A stretch of 30,257 bases of DNA. It comes from an uncultured Corynebacterium sp. Lineage in GTDB: Bacteria > Actinomycetota > Actinomycetes > Mycobacteriales > Mycobacteriaceae. The stretch spans positions 1-30,257 of the forward strand of contig NZ_CAMIAN010000028.1 in the NCBI RefSeq assembly GCF_946221155.1, read 5' to 3'. The translations under genes were made by a program, and so were the position numbers. Below, piece by piece: positions 1 to 7,679 of this stretch. Positions within the stretch are counted from its first letter, which is position 1, and each line of letters opens with the position of its first letter. Below the pieces are notes generated by a model, which saw only the letters and a list, made by a program, of their open reading frames with translations, did not search any database and was not told where the DNA came from.

Positions 1-94
1 CCCCTACATCCCCGTCATCTACATCCCCGACATCCCGGCGCTCCGACACGTCCAGCATCTCCGACTTCTCCGGCAGTCTTGGCCAGAGACGACA
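1..94. other. Left-edge stretch with a 15-bp tandem repeat; no gene assigned
   Basis: The edge begins with two near-identical 15-base units (4-18 and 19-33, one mismatch, beginning ctacatccccg). Short reading frames cross it on both strands, but none resembles a known protein. In C. glutamicum the gene beyond the DUF3040 gene is mraZ of the division and cell-wall cluster, so this may be the upstream region of such a gene (inference). The window ends too soon to tell. Confidence 0.3.
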
Positions 95-130
95 AAACCA
101 CCGCCCTCCACGGTTGGAGGACGGTGGTTT
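95..130 (-). terminator. Rho-independent terminator of the DUF3040 gene
   Basis: A 16-base inverted repeat (95-110 with 115-130, one mismatch, four-base loop) lies 12 bases past the stop codon of the minus-strand DUF3040 gene. Read on the minus strand, the distal arm ends in a run of four T. The shape and position fit an intrinsic terminator. Confidence 0.8.
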
Positions 131-142
131 CCAGCGTTTATT

Positions 143-553
143 CTAACGCTCGAAGCGACGACGGAAACTGTCTTCCATCTTGTCGCCGATCCCACCCGAG
201 TGGCCAGAACCTGCCCTCTTTGCTGCGCCAGCCTTGCTGCGCTTAGTGGACTTAGAGCGCTTGATCGCTGCGGTCTCTGGATCATCATTGGACTTGAAAG
301 CCAACAGGCCGCCGCCGAACATGATCAGGAACCCGAGCACGCTCAACGCCACGAACCACAACGAAAGCTGGGCGGCAGCTATGCCACCCACCATGACGGT
401 CAAGCCAAGGACTATGAGCGCAATTGAGCGGATGTTGAAGCTAATCGTTTGCGCACCATTGTTGGAAGCCTGCTTCGCCAAGCGCGGATCCTCGGCAATC
501 AACGCCCGTTCGATTTCCGCGAGCATCCTCTGCTCTTGCTCCGATAGAGCCAT
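143..553 (-). CDS. DUF3040 domain membrane protein
   Basis: This is a 136-residue protein of the actinobacterial DUF3040 family, recognised by its N-terminal block MALSEQEQRMLAEIERALIAE with DPRLA following. Two hydrophobic segments (about residues 43-62 and 64-86) predict a small integral membrane protein. The C-terminal 50 residues are rich in Lys, Arg, Ser and Gly and would be a basic cytoplasmic tail. The start is supported by a strong ribosome site (GGGAGG) six bases before the ATG. Its molecular function is unknown. In related genomes the gene sits between mraZ and the HEPN-like gene, at the edge of the division and cell-wall cluster, which only hints at an envelope role. A terminator follows immediately, so it ends its transcript. 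Confidence 0.85.
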   Translation of the reverse strand: MALSEQEQRMLAEIERALIAEDPRLAKQASNNGAQTISFNIRSIALIVLGLTVMVGGIAAAQLSLWFVALSVLGFLIMFGGGLLAFKSNDDPETAAIKRSKSTKRSKAGAAKRAGSGHSGGIGDKMEDSFRRRFER

Positions 554-588
554 CGCGACCTCCCAATTATTTGTGGCTACTCTTCCTA

Positions 589-601
589 ACGCCTATGGCG
601 T
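589..601. repeat. Short inverted repeat in the DUF3040 leader
   Basis: A perfect 5-3-5 inverted repeat (acgcc tat ggcgt) lies 36 bases upstream of the DUF3040 start codon. It could be a small leader hairpin or an operator. Nothing else supports a function. Confidence 0.35.
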
Positions 602-694
602 AAAGAAAGTTTCCAGCCCGGGCAAGTTTCGCCCACATGTCACCCGTCCACCCTACATCAACCAGCACTTTTAGAACAACGATTACTTTGCACC

Positions 695-1117
695 CTACGC
701 AACCTCCGGCAGATATTCCACCGCGTCGCGAGCCAAGTCGACCAAGTCGCAAGCGTCGCGGTAGATCGTGCCCCGCGCGTTCTCTGGCAGCCCTCGGTTA
801 AGCCCCAGCCCCGCCCGACTAGATACTCGCGCGTGCACCTCAAAAGTCTCCGCCCATTCCTTTAGGTCCGGTCGCAGCACCCGCAGCTTCGCCCACGCAC
901 TTCCGGAAGGCCGACGTTTCCGAGTGGCCATCTCCCACTCGATCAACGCACCCGCCGCCCGCAGGGCAGCCCGGTAGGCATAAACAATCGCCTCCGGCTC
1001 ACGCAATTCCGCACGCGACAGTTCCAACTGGCGCTCCGCTTCGTCCAGGAAGCCCCTCGCCCCGCGAATGCGGCCGTATCGAGCTCGCGGCCCCAGCTGC
1101 TTCGGTTGTGCCGACAT
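695..1117 (-). CDS. SAV_6107-type HEPN domain protein
   Basis: This 140-residue protein resembles the SAV_6107 family of HEPN-like proteins found across actinobacteria. It is mostly helical and rich in Ala, Arg, Glu and Leu, with a conserved core (residues about 15-60: FLDEAERQL, ELREPEAIVYAYRAALRAAGAL) and a C-terminal helix with a DACDLVDLARDAVEYL segment. I chose the ATG at 1117 because a good ribosome site (AAGGGGA) precedes it; a 66-residue upstream extension in the same frame has no family features. HEPN folds often occur in nucleic-acid-binding or toxin-like proteins, but no RX4-6H ribonuclease motif is evident here, so a toxin role is not supported. It lies downstream of a promoter region shared with the divergent GNAT gene. 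Confidence 0.75.
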   Translation of the reverse strand: MSAQPKQLGPRARYGRIRGARGFLDEAERQLELSRAELREPEAIVYAYRAALRAAGALIEWEMATRKRRPSGSAWAKLRVLRPDLKEWAETFEVHARVSSRAGLGLNRGLPENARGTIYRDACDLVDLARDAVEYLPEVA

Positions 1118-1217
1118 GATCTCGTCCCCTTCTTCCTTTTTAAGGCGCATTGCCTCACTTGCTGGGCTCAACACTAGAAAGCGACTTGGACAACACATCA
1201 CCGCCCACACCACAAAA

Positions 1218-1233
1218 TAGAACACGTATTCTA
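1218..1233. promoter_or_regulatory. Near-palindrome in the HEPN/GNAT divergent promoter region
   Basis: TAGAACACGTATTCTA is a 16-base palindrome with one mismatched pair. It sits between two divergent starts (1117 minus, 1295 plus) in an otherwise unstructured spacer. It matches 13 of 16 positions of the corynebacterial LexA consensus as I recall it (TCGAAMANNTGTTCGA), but all three differences fall at specified bases. It is a plausible operator; the identity of the regulator is a guess. Confidence 0.4.
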
Positions 1234-1294
1234 CTTTGTACTTTTCGCGCCGAACGTCCGCCATTGCAGGCATCAGCAAGGCACTATTGAACCC

Positions 1295-1927
1295 ATGCCC
1301 CAGGACACGCCCCACACAAACCCAACCACCGACTCCCCTATGCGTGTGTCCGTAACCTCAGCCACCAACCGTCACTTCATTGCCCGACTCGACGAGCTCA
1401 TTGATATTCACCTAGCGGCCATGGACTACCCAAAGGAGACGCACACCCAGCGCAAGTCACTATGGTTCTACAACGGATCCCAACCGGACTTCACCTGCAG
1501 TATGGCGCTTCTCCACCGAGCAGAGGAACAGCCGGACCCTGGCAACGTTCGCCAACGCTGCGTAGGAATCGGTTTCACCTTCCGCGGATCCCCCAACACC
1601 TGGTGGTATCGCCAAGTCGCCCGCGGCCTAGTGCTTGACGGACATTCCCGAACGGAGGCCACCCGGATCTTGCATGCCTACGCCGAACTATCCGAAATAC
1701 ATGTGCTTCCACCGGCGCAAGGTGAGGGCGTCGGCACCACGATCCTGAACGATTTGCTAGAGCGCACACCACAGAACACAGTGATGCTTTCCACACCCGA
1801 GGTGGAGGGCGAGGCCAACGCAGCCTGGCAGCTTTATCGCAAGACTGGATTCACTGATGTTCTGCGGAATTTTAAGTTCCCGGGAGACCCCCGGCCGTTC
1901 GGGATCCTGCAGCGCACGCGCCCTTAG
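1295..1927 (+). CDS. GNAT family N-acetyltransferase
   Basis: This 210-residue protein is a probable GCN5-related acetyltransferase that moves an acetyl group from acetyl-CoA to an unknown amine. The key sign is the acetyl-CoA loop PPAQGEGVGTTILNDLL at about residues 140-157, preceded by the beta strand AELSEIHVLP and followed by a C-terminal segment typical of the fold (AWQLYRKTGFTDV). An alternative ATG at 1340 would remove a 15-residue Pro/Thr-rich leader and give 195 residues. Neither start has a convincing ribosome site, so the N terminus is uncertain. It converges with metF, 42 bases away, with no clear terminator between them. The substrate cannot be inferred. Confidence 0.8.
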   Translation: MPQDTPHTNPTTDSPMRVSVTSATNRHFIARLDELIDIHLAAMDYPKETHTQRKSLWFYNGSQPDFTCSMALLHRAEEQPDPGNVRQRCVGIGFTFRGSPNTWWYRQVARGLVLDGHSRTEATRILHAYAELSEIHVLPPAQGEGVGTTILNDLLERTPQNTVMLSTPEVEGEANAAWQLYRKTGFTDVLRNFKFPGDPRPFGILQRTRP

Positions 1928-1969
1928 CCTTCTCCGGCTCTAAGTACCTCACACTCTAGCTACGCGCCA

Positions 1970-2938
1970 CTAGCGCACCATGTCGTGCCCCAGCCCCGGC
2001 CCCCACGCCGGAGCCATACCCAGGTTGTGCAGGACTTCCTGGGTGGCACGCACGTTATTCATCGTCATAAAGTGCAGGTCCGGAACTCCCTCGGCAATGA
2101 GGCGCTCAGCCATCTCAGTGGTCACCTCAATGCCAACCTTCCGAATGGCATCGCGGTTGGCTACCTCATCCCCACCCGCAGCGTCCAACAGACGTTTCTC
2201 CAGCTTCGGCGGTAAAGCAGCTCCAGCAAGCTCCATCTGGCGGCGCACACTGCGCAGCGAGGTAATCGGCATCAGTCCCGGAATGATCGGCTTCTGGCCG
2301 TGCTCTGGGTCCGCCTGCGCCAGGCGATCACGCAAGCGCAGGTAGTGATCCACGTCGAAGAACATCTGTGTAATTGAGTACTGCGCTCCGGCGCGGAGCT
2401 TGGCCAAGGTGTATTCCGTGTCTTGCTCCAAAGAACCCGTGCGGTAGTGGCCTTCGGGGAAGCTGGCGATGCCGATGTCAAAGTCGGCGCACTCGGGCAT
2501 GTCGCGGATCATTTCGATCAACTCGCTGGCGTAGTTCAAGCCACCCGGGGTGGGCACCCATTCTGCGTTCGGATCTCCCGGCGGGTCACCGCGCAGCGCC
2601 AGTAGGTTCGTCAGCCCCAGGGAAGCATAGGTACGCAGCATGTCCTGCAGTTCTTCCTGAGTGTGCTGCACCAAAGTCATGTGCACCAGGGTTGTCAGTG
2701 GCTTGGTGCCCAAGCGCTCGGCGACACGCAGCGTACGTTCGCGCGTGCTACCGCCGGCGCCATAGGTCACGGAGGCGAAGCTCACACCGAGGTCATGGAA
2801 AGCCTCGGCAGCGTTCCACAGGCGTTCTTCGGCCGCGTCGTCGCGTGGCGGCATGAACTCTACGGAGAACGGAACGCGCCCCGGAGTGTTGAGCGAAAGG
2901 GACTGGGATACGGCAACCTGCCTGCGGATACTAGCCAT
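1970..2938 (-). CDS. metF: 5,10-methylenetetrahydrofolate reductase
   Basis: MetF reduces 5,10-methylene-THF to 5-methyl-THF with an FAD cofactor, supplying the methyl group for methionine synthesis. The protein is about 322 residues, normal for bacterial MetF. Family hallmarks are FSVEFMPPRDD near the N terminus, the strand SVTYGAGGSTRERTL, LALRGDPPGD around residue 118, and the QMFFDVDHYLRL and PGLMPITS blocks. I start it at the ATG at 2938; a TTG two codons upstream is possible. There is no ribosome site, but a -10 box ends eight bases before this ATG, so the mRNA is probably leaderless. The promoter spacer contains a McbR-like box, fitting control by methionine status. It is transcribed divergently from idsA. 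Confidence 0.95.
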   Translation of the reverse strand: MASIRRQVAVSQSLSLNTPGRVPFSVEFMPPRDDAAEERLWNAAEAFHDLGVSFASVTYGAGGSTRERTLRVAERLGTKPLTTLVHMTLVQHTQEELQDMLRTYASLGLTNLLALRGDPPGDPNAEWVPTPGGLNYASELIEMIRDMPECADFDIGIASFPEGHYRTGSLEQDTEYTLAKLRAGAQYSITQMFFDVDHYLRLRDRLAQADPEHGQKPIIPGLMPITSLRSVRRQMELAGAALPPKLEKRLLDAAGGDEVANRDAIRKVGIEVTTEMAERLIAEGVPDLHFMTMNNVRATQEVLHNLGMAPAWGPGLGHDMVR

Positions 2939-2946
2939 ACCCAAAG

Positions 2947-2974
2947 ATCATATAGACAGAGCTGTCCATTTCAA
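2947..2974 (-). promoter_or_regulatory. metF promoter, leaderless
   Basis: On the minus strand, a -35 box TTGAAA (2969-2974) and a -10 box TATGAT (2947-2952) are separated by 16 bases. The -10 ends eight bases before the metF ATG at 2938, so the predicted transcription start falls at or next to the start codon. Confidence 0.7.
2953..2968. promoter_or_regulatory. McbR-like operator in the metF promoter
   Basis: TAGACAGAGCTGTCCA matches the McbR box TAGAC-N6-GTCTA of corynebacteria at nine of ten specified bases. It fills exactly the spacer between the -35 and -10 boxes of metF, where a bound repressor would block RNA polymerase. McbR is the TetR-type repressor of sulfur and methionine metabolism, so the target gene makes sense. 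The regulator itself is not in the window. Confidence 0.65.
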
Positions 2975-3109
2975 GACTTTGGCCTACATTTGGCAATTTC
3001 CTTGCGCGCGATCACCCCCGCAGCCTGTCCGTTCATTCTCCGCATCGCCCACCAGCCACGGTGGCGTCACCCCAGCACTACCGTTGTTCGCACTTGTCGC
3101 GCGACCCCT

Positions 3110-3115
3110 TAGAAT
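3110..3115 (+). promoter_or_regulatory. -10 box of the idsA-crtI-mptA operon
   Basis: TAGAAT ends eight bases before the idsA ATG at 3124, with no ribosome site between, suggesting a leaderless operon transcript. No good -35 box was found at the right spacing. Confidence 0.55.
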
Positions 3116-3123
3116 AGAGAGCC

Positions 3124-4254
3124 ATGAGTACCGATGAGCTGGCCGCGCACCCCTGGCACCTCGATTCCCCACTGTCCGCAGTACCGTCCGCCGTCGATGC
3201 CCAACTACAGGAGTACCTGAGCCGCTCCCAGGAGGAGTTCTCCCCCATCGGTTCACTCGTCGGCGGCGCCATCACGGTACTACGCGACTTCATAATCAAC
3301 GGTGGCAAGCGCGTCCGCCCGACCTTCGCCTGGGCCGGCATCCGCGCAGCGATCGAGGGTGGCGGCGGTTCATCGCCAGCTAACGACATCGACCAGGGCG
3401 CCATCCTGAACGCATTATCTGCCTTCGAATTCATCCAGGCCTGTGCCCTCATCCACGATGACATCATTGATCGCTCCGATACCCGGCGCGGCTTCCCCAC
3501 CGCCCACCGCACCTTCGAATCGAAGCACCGCGAACGTGGCTGGTTGGGTTCCTCCGAGCACTACGGAATCAGCCAGGCAATCCTCATCGGCGACCTTGCC
3601 TTTTCCTGGGCAGATGACTTGTACAACGGATCTGGCCTGAGCGCCACCGCGCTGCAACGCGCGCGTCCGGCTTGGCGGGCAATGCGTACGGAAGTCATTG
3701 CCGGCCAGATCCTGGACATCGCCCTAGAGGCCAATGGCAGCGAGGACGTCGCCGATTCCTTTGCAGTGATCAAATACAAAACGGCCTCCTACACCGTGGC
3801 TCGCCCGCTACACATCGGCGCCGCGCTGGCGGGCGCCAACGAGCAAACCCAAACTATGCTTCGCCGTGTGGGCCAGGACATCGGCGAGGCCTTCCAGTTG
3901 CGCGACGATCAGCTGGGAGTCTTCGGCGACCCGGAGGTCACCGGCAAGCCCTCCGGCGACGATCTACGCACGGGTAAGCGCACCACTCTCATCAACGAGG
4001 CATTGCAGCGGGGCGACGAATCCCAGGTCGCAGCCCTACGTGAGGGGCTGGGCAAGGGCGAACAGTCCACGGAGGCGGACATCGAGCGCCTTCGCGACAT
4101 CATCCACGACACCGGGGCGCAGGCCGAGGTAGAACGGCTGATCGAGGCGCGCACGCAGCGGGCCATCGAATCCCTGCGTGCGGGTGGTTTGGGCGTCGGC
4201 ATCACTGCGGAGCTCACCCAGCTGGCGGAAAAACTAACGCACCGGAGGTTTTAA
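3124..4254 (+). CDS. idsA: Polyprenyl (geranylgeranyl-type) diphosphate synthase
   Basis: This trans-prenyltransferase condenses isopentenyl diphosphate with allylic diphosphates to give a longer prenyl diphosphate. Such products feed polyprenyl phosphate, menaquinone and carotenoids. It is 376 residues long and soluble. The GGKRVRP substrate motif is near residue 60, the first Asp-rich motif DDIID is at 112-116 followed by RSDTRRG, and the second, RDDQLGVFGD, is at about 260-269. The gene is in the position of idsA in C. glutamicum and idsA2 (Rv2173) in M. tuberculosis, next to mptA. The symbol rests on that synteny; chain length cannot be read reliably from sequence. Its stop codon directly abuts the next start (TAAATG), and the ribosome site for that gene lies inside its last codons, so translation is probably coupled. 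Confidence 0.92.
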   Translation: MSTDELAAHPWHLDSPLSAVPSAVDAQLQEYLSRSQEEFSPIGSLVGGAITVLRDFIINGGKRVRPTFAWAGIRAAIEGGGGSSPANDIDQGAILNALSAFEFIQACALIHDDIIDRSDTRRGFPTAHRTFESKHRERGWLGSSEHYGISQAILIGDLAFSWADDLYNGSGLSATALQRARPAWRAMRTEVIAGQILDIALEANGSEDVADSFAVIKYKTASYTVARPLHIGAALAGANEQTQTMLRRVGQDIGEAFQLRDDQLGVFGDPEVTGKPSGDDLRTGKRTTLINEALQRGDESQVAALREGLGKGEQSTEADIERLRDIIHDTGAQAEVERLIEARTQRAIESLRAGGLGVGITAELTQLAEKLTHRRF

Positions 4255-6021
4255 ATGAAGCTATCCACCCGCTCTGCCGACGGTCGCCGTCACCTGAGCC
4301 TGCCCAGCCCCCTAGTTCCCATGACGCGCCCCACGATGCGCAAGCGCCTGCCCGGTAACGGCGAGCGTGTGGTCGTGATCGGCGCTGGGTTGGCCGGGCT
4401 TTCCGCTGCCCTGCGGCTGCGTTCCGCTGGGCGGGAAGTTACCGTCATCGAGGCCGATAGTGCCGTGGGCGGCCGCTGCCGCAGCGAGCAGCTGACCAGC
4501 GCACACGGAGACTTCGTGGCCGATACCGGCGCCACCGTTCTCACGATGCCCGGCCTGATCGAATCCGCCGTAGCCTCCGTGGGCATCGATCTTCGTTCCG
4601 AGACTGCCGCCGAACAGCTGGGATTGGAACGCCCCTGGGCTCCCCGGCGCCTAAGCCCGGCCTACCACGCACAGTTCGCTAGCGGCCGCCACGCCGAGGT
4701 CTTCGCCGACCGCGACGCGATGGTGGCGGAGATCCGCCGCTTCGCTGAGTCCAAGGGCCTGGATCATGCTGCCGCGGACGAGCTTGCCGCCGGATATCTG
4801 GCCCATCGCGAATGGTCGCAGAGTGTTTTCAGTGCCAGCTTCGAGAACTTCCTGGCCGCCGACTTCGACGGTGCGCTGGATCTGCTGTCCACGCCCGCTG
4901 CGGCGTCCGACCTTGGCCACCTCGGCTCCCTCGGCGCCTTCGGCAGCCTCGGCAAGACCGCAGCACGGCACCTTCCCGACGCAGAACTGCAGCGGCTGTT
5001 TACCTTCCAGGCGCTGTACGCGGGCGTGGCGCCGAAGCATGCGCGCGCGGTCTACACCGTCATCTCGCACATGGATACCTCCATGGGCGTTTTCTACCCC
5101 GGCTTCTCGATGAGCGAGGTGCCAGAAGTCATGGCCGCAGCACTACGGGCTGCCGGCGGGCGCATCATCACTTCGGATGCGGTCGAGCACGTGGATTTCT
5201 CCGAGGATCTCATCACCGGCGTGCGCACCCGCTCCGGCGAATACATCGACTGTGATGCGGTCGTGGCCACCCCGGACTTGCCAGTGGTGGGCGAACTGCT
5301 CACTCGGTCCGGCCGGGAAAGCGCACTGGTTTCCCGCTCCTTCGTCCGCCGTATCTGGCGCAAGGTCGCCCCGCTACGCTGGTCTCCCTCTGCTGTGGTT
5401 GTCCACGGCAGCATTCCCACGGATGTATCCAGCCGGTGGGAGTCGCAGCGCCACCACACCATCAGCTTCGGCGAAGCATGGGACGAAACCTTCCGCGAGA
5501 TCACCGCCCCGCACGGGCGCGGCAGGCTGATGAGCGACCTGTCGTTGCTGCTTACTCGCCCGGCGCGCACCGTTGCTGACCGTACTTTCGGCGGTGCTGT
5601 TGAGGGTGACGCCACGTCTCCAACGGCCAGCGCCTACGAACCGTTGAGCATCCTCGCCCCGGCCCCGAACCTGCGTTCGGCGGATATCGACTGGGAAAAC
5701 GTCACGGCCCCGTACGTCCAGGAGCTGTTGAATGTGCTGGAAGCCCGCGGCTACACGGGCATCGCCGAGCACTTCCGCGCCGCCCGAGTGGAAACCCCAG
5801 CTACGTGGCAGGCAGACCACGGCTTCGGCGCAGGTAGTCCGTTCGCTCTGGCACACTCCTTCACCCAGACTGGGCCTTTCCGGCCCCGAAATGCCCGCGC
5901 GTTTGGCGTGGATAACCTGGTGCTCGCTGGCTCTTCGACCACGCCGGGCGTAGGCGTGCCGACAGTCATCCTCTCCGGTGCGCTGGCCGCCCGTCGCATC
6001 ACCGGCGGTGGTGTGCTGTGA
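4255..6021 (+). CDS. CrtI-family FAD-dependent oxidoreductase (phytoene desaturase-like)
   Basis: This 588-residue flavoprotein belongs to the phytoene desaturase/carotenoid isomerase/saturase superfamily. The dinucleotide-binding fold is clear at about residues 38-75 (VVVIGAGLAGLSAALRL, then EADSAVGGRC). The C-terminal family signature is near residues 560-580 (NLVLAGSSTTPGVGVPT). A 35-residue basic N-terminal extension precedes the fold. Start choice is firm: GGAGG sits six bases before the ATG. It is wedged without gap between idsA and mptA, overlapping mptA by four bases. C. glutamicum and mycobacteria do not have it here as far as I know. No phytoene synthase (crtB) is nearby, so carotenoid desaturation is only one possibility. 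Redox modification of a polyprenyl chain, or another isoprenoid, is an alternative inferred from the neighbours. Confidence 0.85.
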   Translation: MKLSTRSADGRRHLSLPSPLVPMTRPTMRKRLPGNGERVVVIGAGLAGLSAALRLRSAGREVTVIEADSAVGGRCRSEQLTSAHGDFVADTGATVLTMPGLIESAVASVGIDLRSETAAEQLGLERPWAPRRLSPAYHAQFASGRHAEVFADRDAMVAEIRRFAESKGLDHAAADELAAGYLAHREWSQSVFSASFENFLAADFDGALDLLSTPAAASDLGHLGSLGAFGSLGKTAARHLPDAELQRLFTFQALYAGVAPKHARAVYTVISHMDTSMGVFYPGFSMSEVPEVMAAALRAAGGRIITSDAVEHVDFSEDLITGVRTRSGEYIDCDAVVATPDLPVVGELLTRSGRESALVSRSFVRRIWRKVAPLRWSPSAVVVHGSIPTDVSSRWESQRHHTISFGEAWDETFREITAPHGRGRLMSDLSLLLTRPARTVADRTFGGAVEGDATSPTASAYEPLSILAPAPNLRSADIDWENVTAPYVQELLNVLEARGYTGIAEHFRAARVETPATWQADHGFGAGSPFALAHSFTQTGPFRPRNARAFGVDNLVLAGSSTTPGVGVPTVILSGALAARRITGGGVL

Positions 6022-7679
6022 CGGCAGCCGCGGAGAGCTTTGCGGGAAAGTCCCGCTCCTGGCTGCGGTCGGTGGGCTACAGCCGTGCTGTCTGGCTGGG
6101 GTTGGTCGGCAGCATCCTCTTGACGATCACCTCACACAGCGTCGGAGCCGTGCGCTCGCGCGGCGGCATCATGCAGGTCATCGGTCTTAGCTCCTTCACC
6201 TTTGGCCACGCGGCAGGCATGCTGACGGTTGTGATGTGGTTCGCTTTGGCGGCGATGGCGCTGAGCTGGATCATTGTCGGTCGGCACATCCTAGTGCACG
6301 GTGAGCCGCTGCGCCGCTCCGCCCTCGCCGCCTGGATTGGACCACTGGTGCTGGCCGGGCCGCTGATGTCGCGGGATCTTTACTCCTACCTCATGCAAGG
6401 CACCCTGGCCCGCGATGGTTTCAACGCCTATGAGGTTGGCGCGGCAGCCAACCCCGGCCCTTTGCTCTTCGAGGTCAGCGCCGATTGGCGCAATACCACC
6501 ACGCCCTACGGCCCGCTGCACATGGGAGTGGGGCAAGCCATCACTTCCGTCACCGGCGATAACATCACCGCCGGCACTCTCGCCTTCAAGCTGCTCTCCA
6601 TCGCATCCGTGCTGGTGATGGCCTGGGCGGTAGCGAAACTCGCTACGCATCTAGGTGTCCGGCCGGACGTAGCCGTGTGGCTCGGTGTGCTCAACCCGCT
6701 GAGCGTACTGCACCTGATCGGCGGTATGCACACCGAGAACATGATGATGGCGATGGTGCTTCTGGGCTGTCTGTGCGCGGTGAAGCTGCAACCGATTCGC
6801 GGCGGCCTGGCCGCATCGGCTCTGGTTGGAGTGGCGACCGCTCTGAAAGCCACGGCGTTTATTGCCCTGCCCTTCATCGTGTGGATCATGGTTGCTCGAC
6901 TGGCTGGTCCGCTGCCCTACTCGGAGGGCAAGTCACGCTGGCTGCGCCTTGCGGATACGTGGCGCCGCTTCGGCACGCTGGTGTGGGCTGGCTTAGTAAG
7001 TGTGCTGGCGTGCGTCGGCGTGCTGGCGCTCGTCACCGCCCTGACCCACCAGACGTGGGGCTGGGTCACGGAGGTCACCGGCAACTCCAAGGTCATCAAC
7101 CCCCTGGCGCTACCATCCTTTATCGCCTCCTCCCTGGAGCCGGTGCTGTCGCGGATCAACGACGACCTGACTTTCAACGTGCTACTGGATGCGATCCGCC
7201 CGGTCAGCAGCACCTTGATGCTCCTCGGGCTCGTTGCCGCCTGGTGGCTGTTCCGCCACGACGAGCGCACGGCGTTTACTGGCATGGCCATCGCCTACGC
7301 AATCACCTGCGTTCTGAACACGGTAACGCTGCCGTGGTACTACACCGCGCCCCTGGCGTTGGTGGTACTGGCCAGTCAGTCGCGCATGGTCATTTACCTC
7401 ACCAGCGTGTTCTGCATGTGGGTCACCTTCATGTTCGACGGCGGCGGCAACAACCGCCTTTACGCCCTGTGGTGGGTGCTCGCCTTTGCGGCGTTTTTCG
7501 CCTGGGTGGTGCAGGCTTGCTTGGAATACCCTGCCCGTCAGCAGCAGAGCAAGCAGAGCCAGCAACCGGTGCAGTGGGCTATAGAATTGCCATCGCCTGG
7601 GCCCGGCGCATCACCTCGCGAGCAAGGTGCCCGTGCAGGGCGTCTACCGGGCGCCCCGGCAGAGAGTCATCCTCAGTAA
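6018..7679 (+). CDS. mptA: Alpha-(1->6)-mannopyranosyltransferase MptA
   Basis: MptA is a GT-C glycosyltransferase that extends the alpha-1,6-mannan backbone of lipomannan and lipoarabinomannan, using polyprenyl-phosphate mannose on the outer face of the membrane. The 553-residue protein has roughly a dozen hydrophobic helices. An early periplasmic-type loop with acidic residues (GPLMSRDLYSYLMQG, about 118-132) fits the GT-C pattern, and HLIGGMHTENMMMAM (about 231-245) is typical of the mannosyltransferase family. The GTG start overlaps the stop of the CrtI-family gene by four bases (GTGA), so translation is coupled. The hydrophilic C-terminal tail of about 45 residues is Gln/Pro/Ser rich, and its last 101 bases overlap the convergent Rv2175c-type gene. 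Position matches Rv2174 and cg2385. Confidence 0.92.
   Translation: MTAAAESFAGKSRSWLRSVGYSRAVWLGLVGSILLTITSHSVGAVRSRGGIMQVIGLSSFTFGHAAGMLTVVMWFALAAMALSWIIVGRHILVHGEPLRRSALAAWIGPLVLAGPLMSRDLYSYLMQGTLARDGFNAYEVGAAANPGPLLFEVSADWRNTTTPYGPLHMGVGQAITSVTGDNITAGTLAFKLLSIASVLVMAWAVAKLATHLGVRPDVAVWLGVLNPLSVLHLIGGMHTENMMMAMVLLGCLCAVKLQPIRGGLAASALVGVATALKATAFIALPFIVWIMVARLAGPLPYSEGKSRWLRLADTWRRFGTLVWAGLVSVLACVGVLALVTALTHQTWGWVTEVTGNSKVINPLALPSFIASSLEPVLSRINDDLTFNVLLDAIRPVSSTLMLLGLVAAWWLFRHDERTAFTGMAIAYAITCVLNTVTLPWYYTAPLALVVLASQSRMVIYLTSVFCMWVTFMFDGGGNNRLYALWWVLAFAAFFAWVVQACLEYPARQQQSKQSQQPVQWAIELPSPGPGASPREQGARAGRLPGAPAESHPQ

Noticed and set aside
19..288. 89-residue minus-strand reading frame across the terminator
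   Set aside because: It overlaps the DUF3040 gene in another frame and has low-complexity, non-family sequence.
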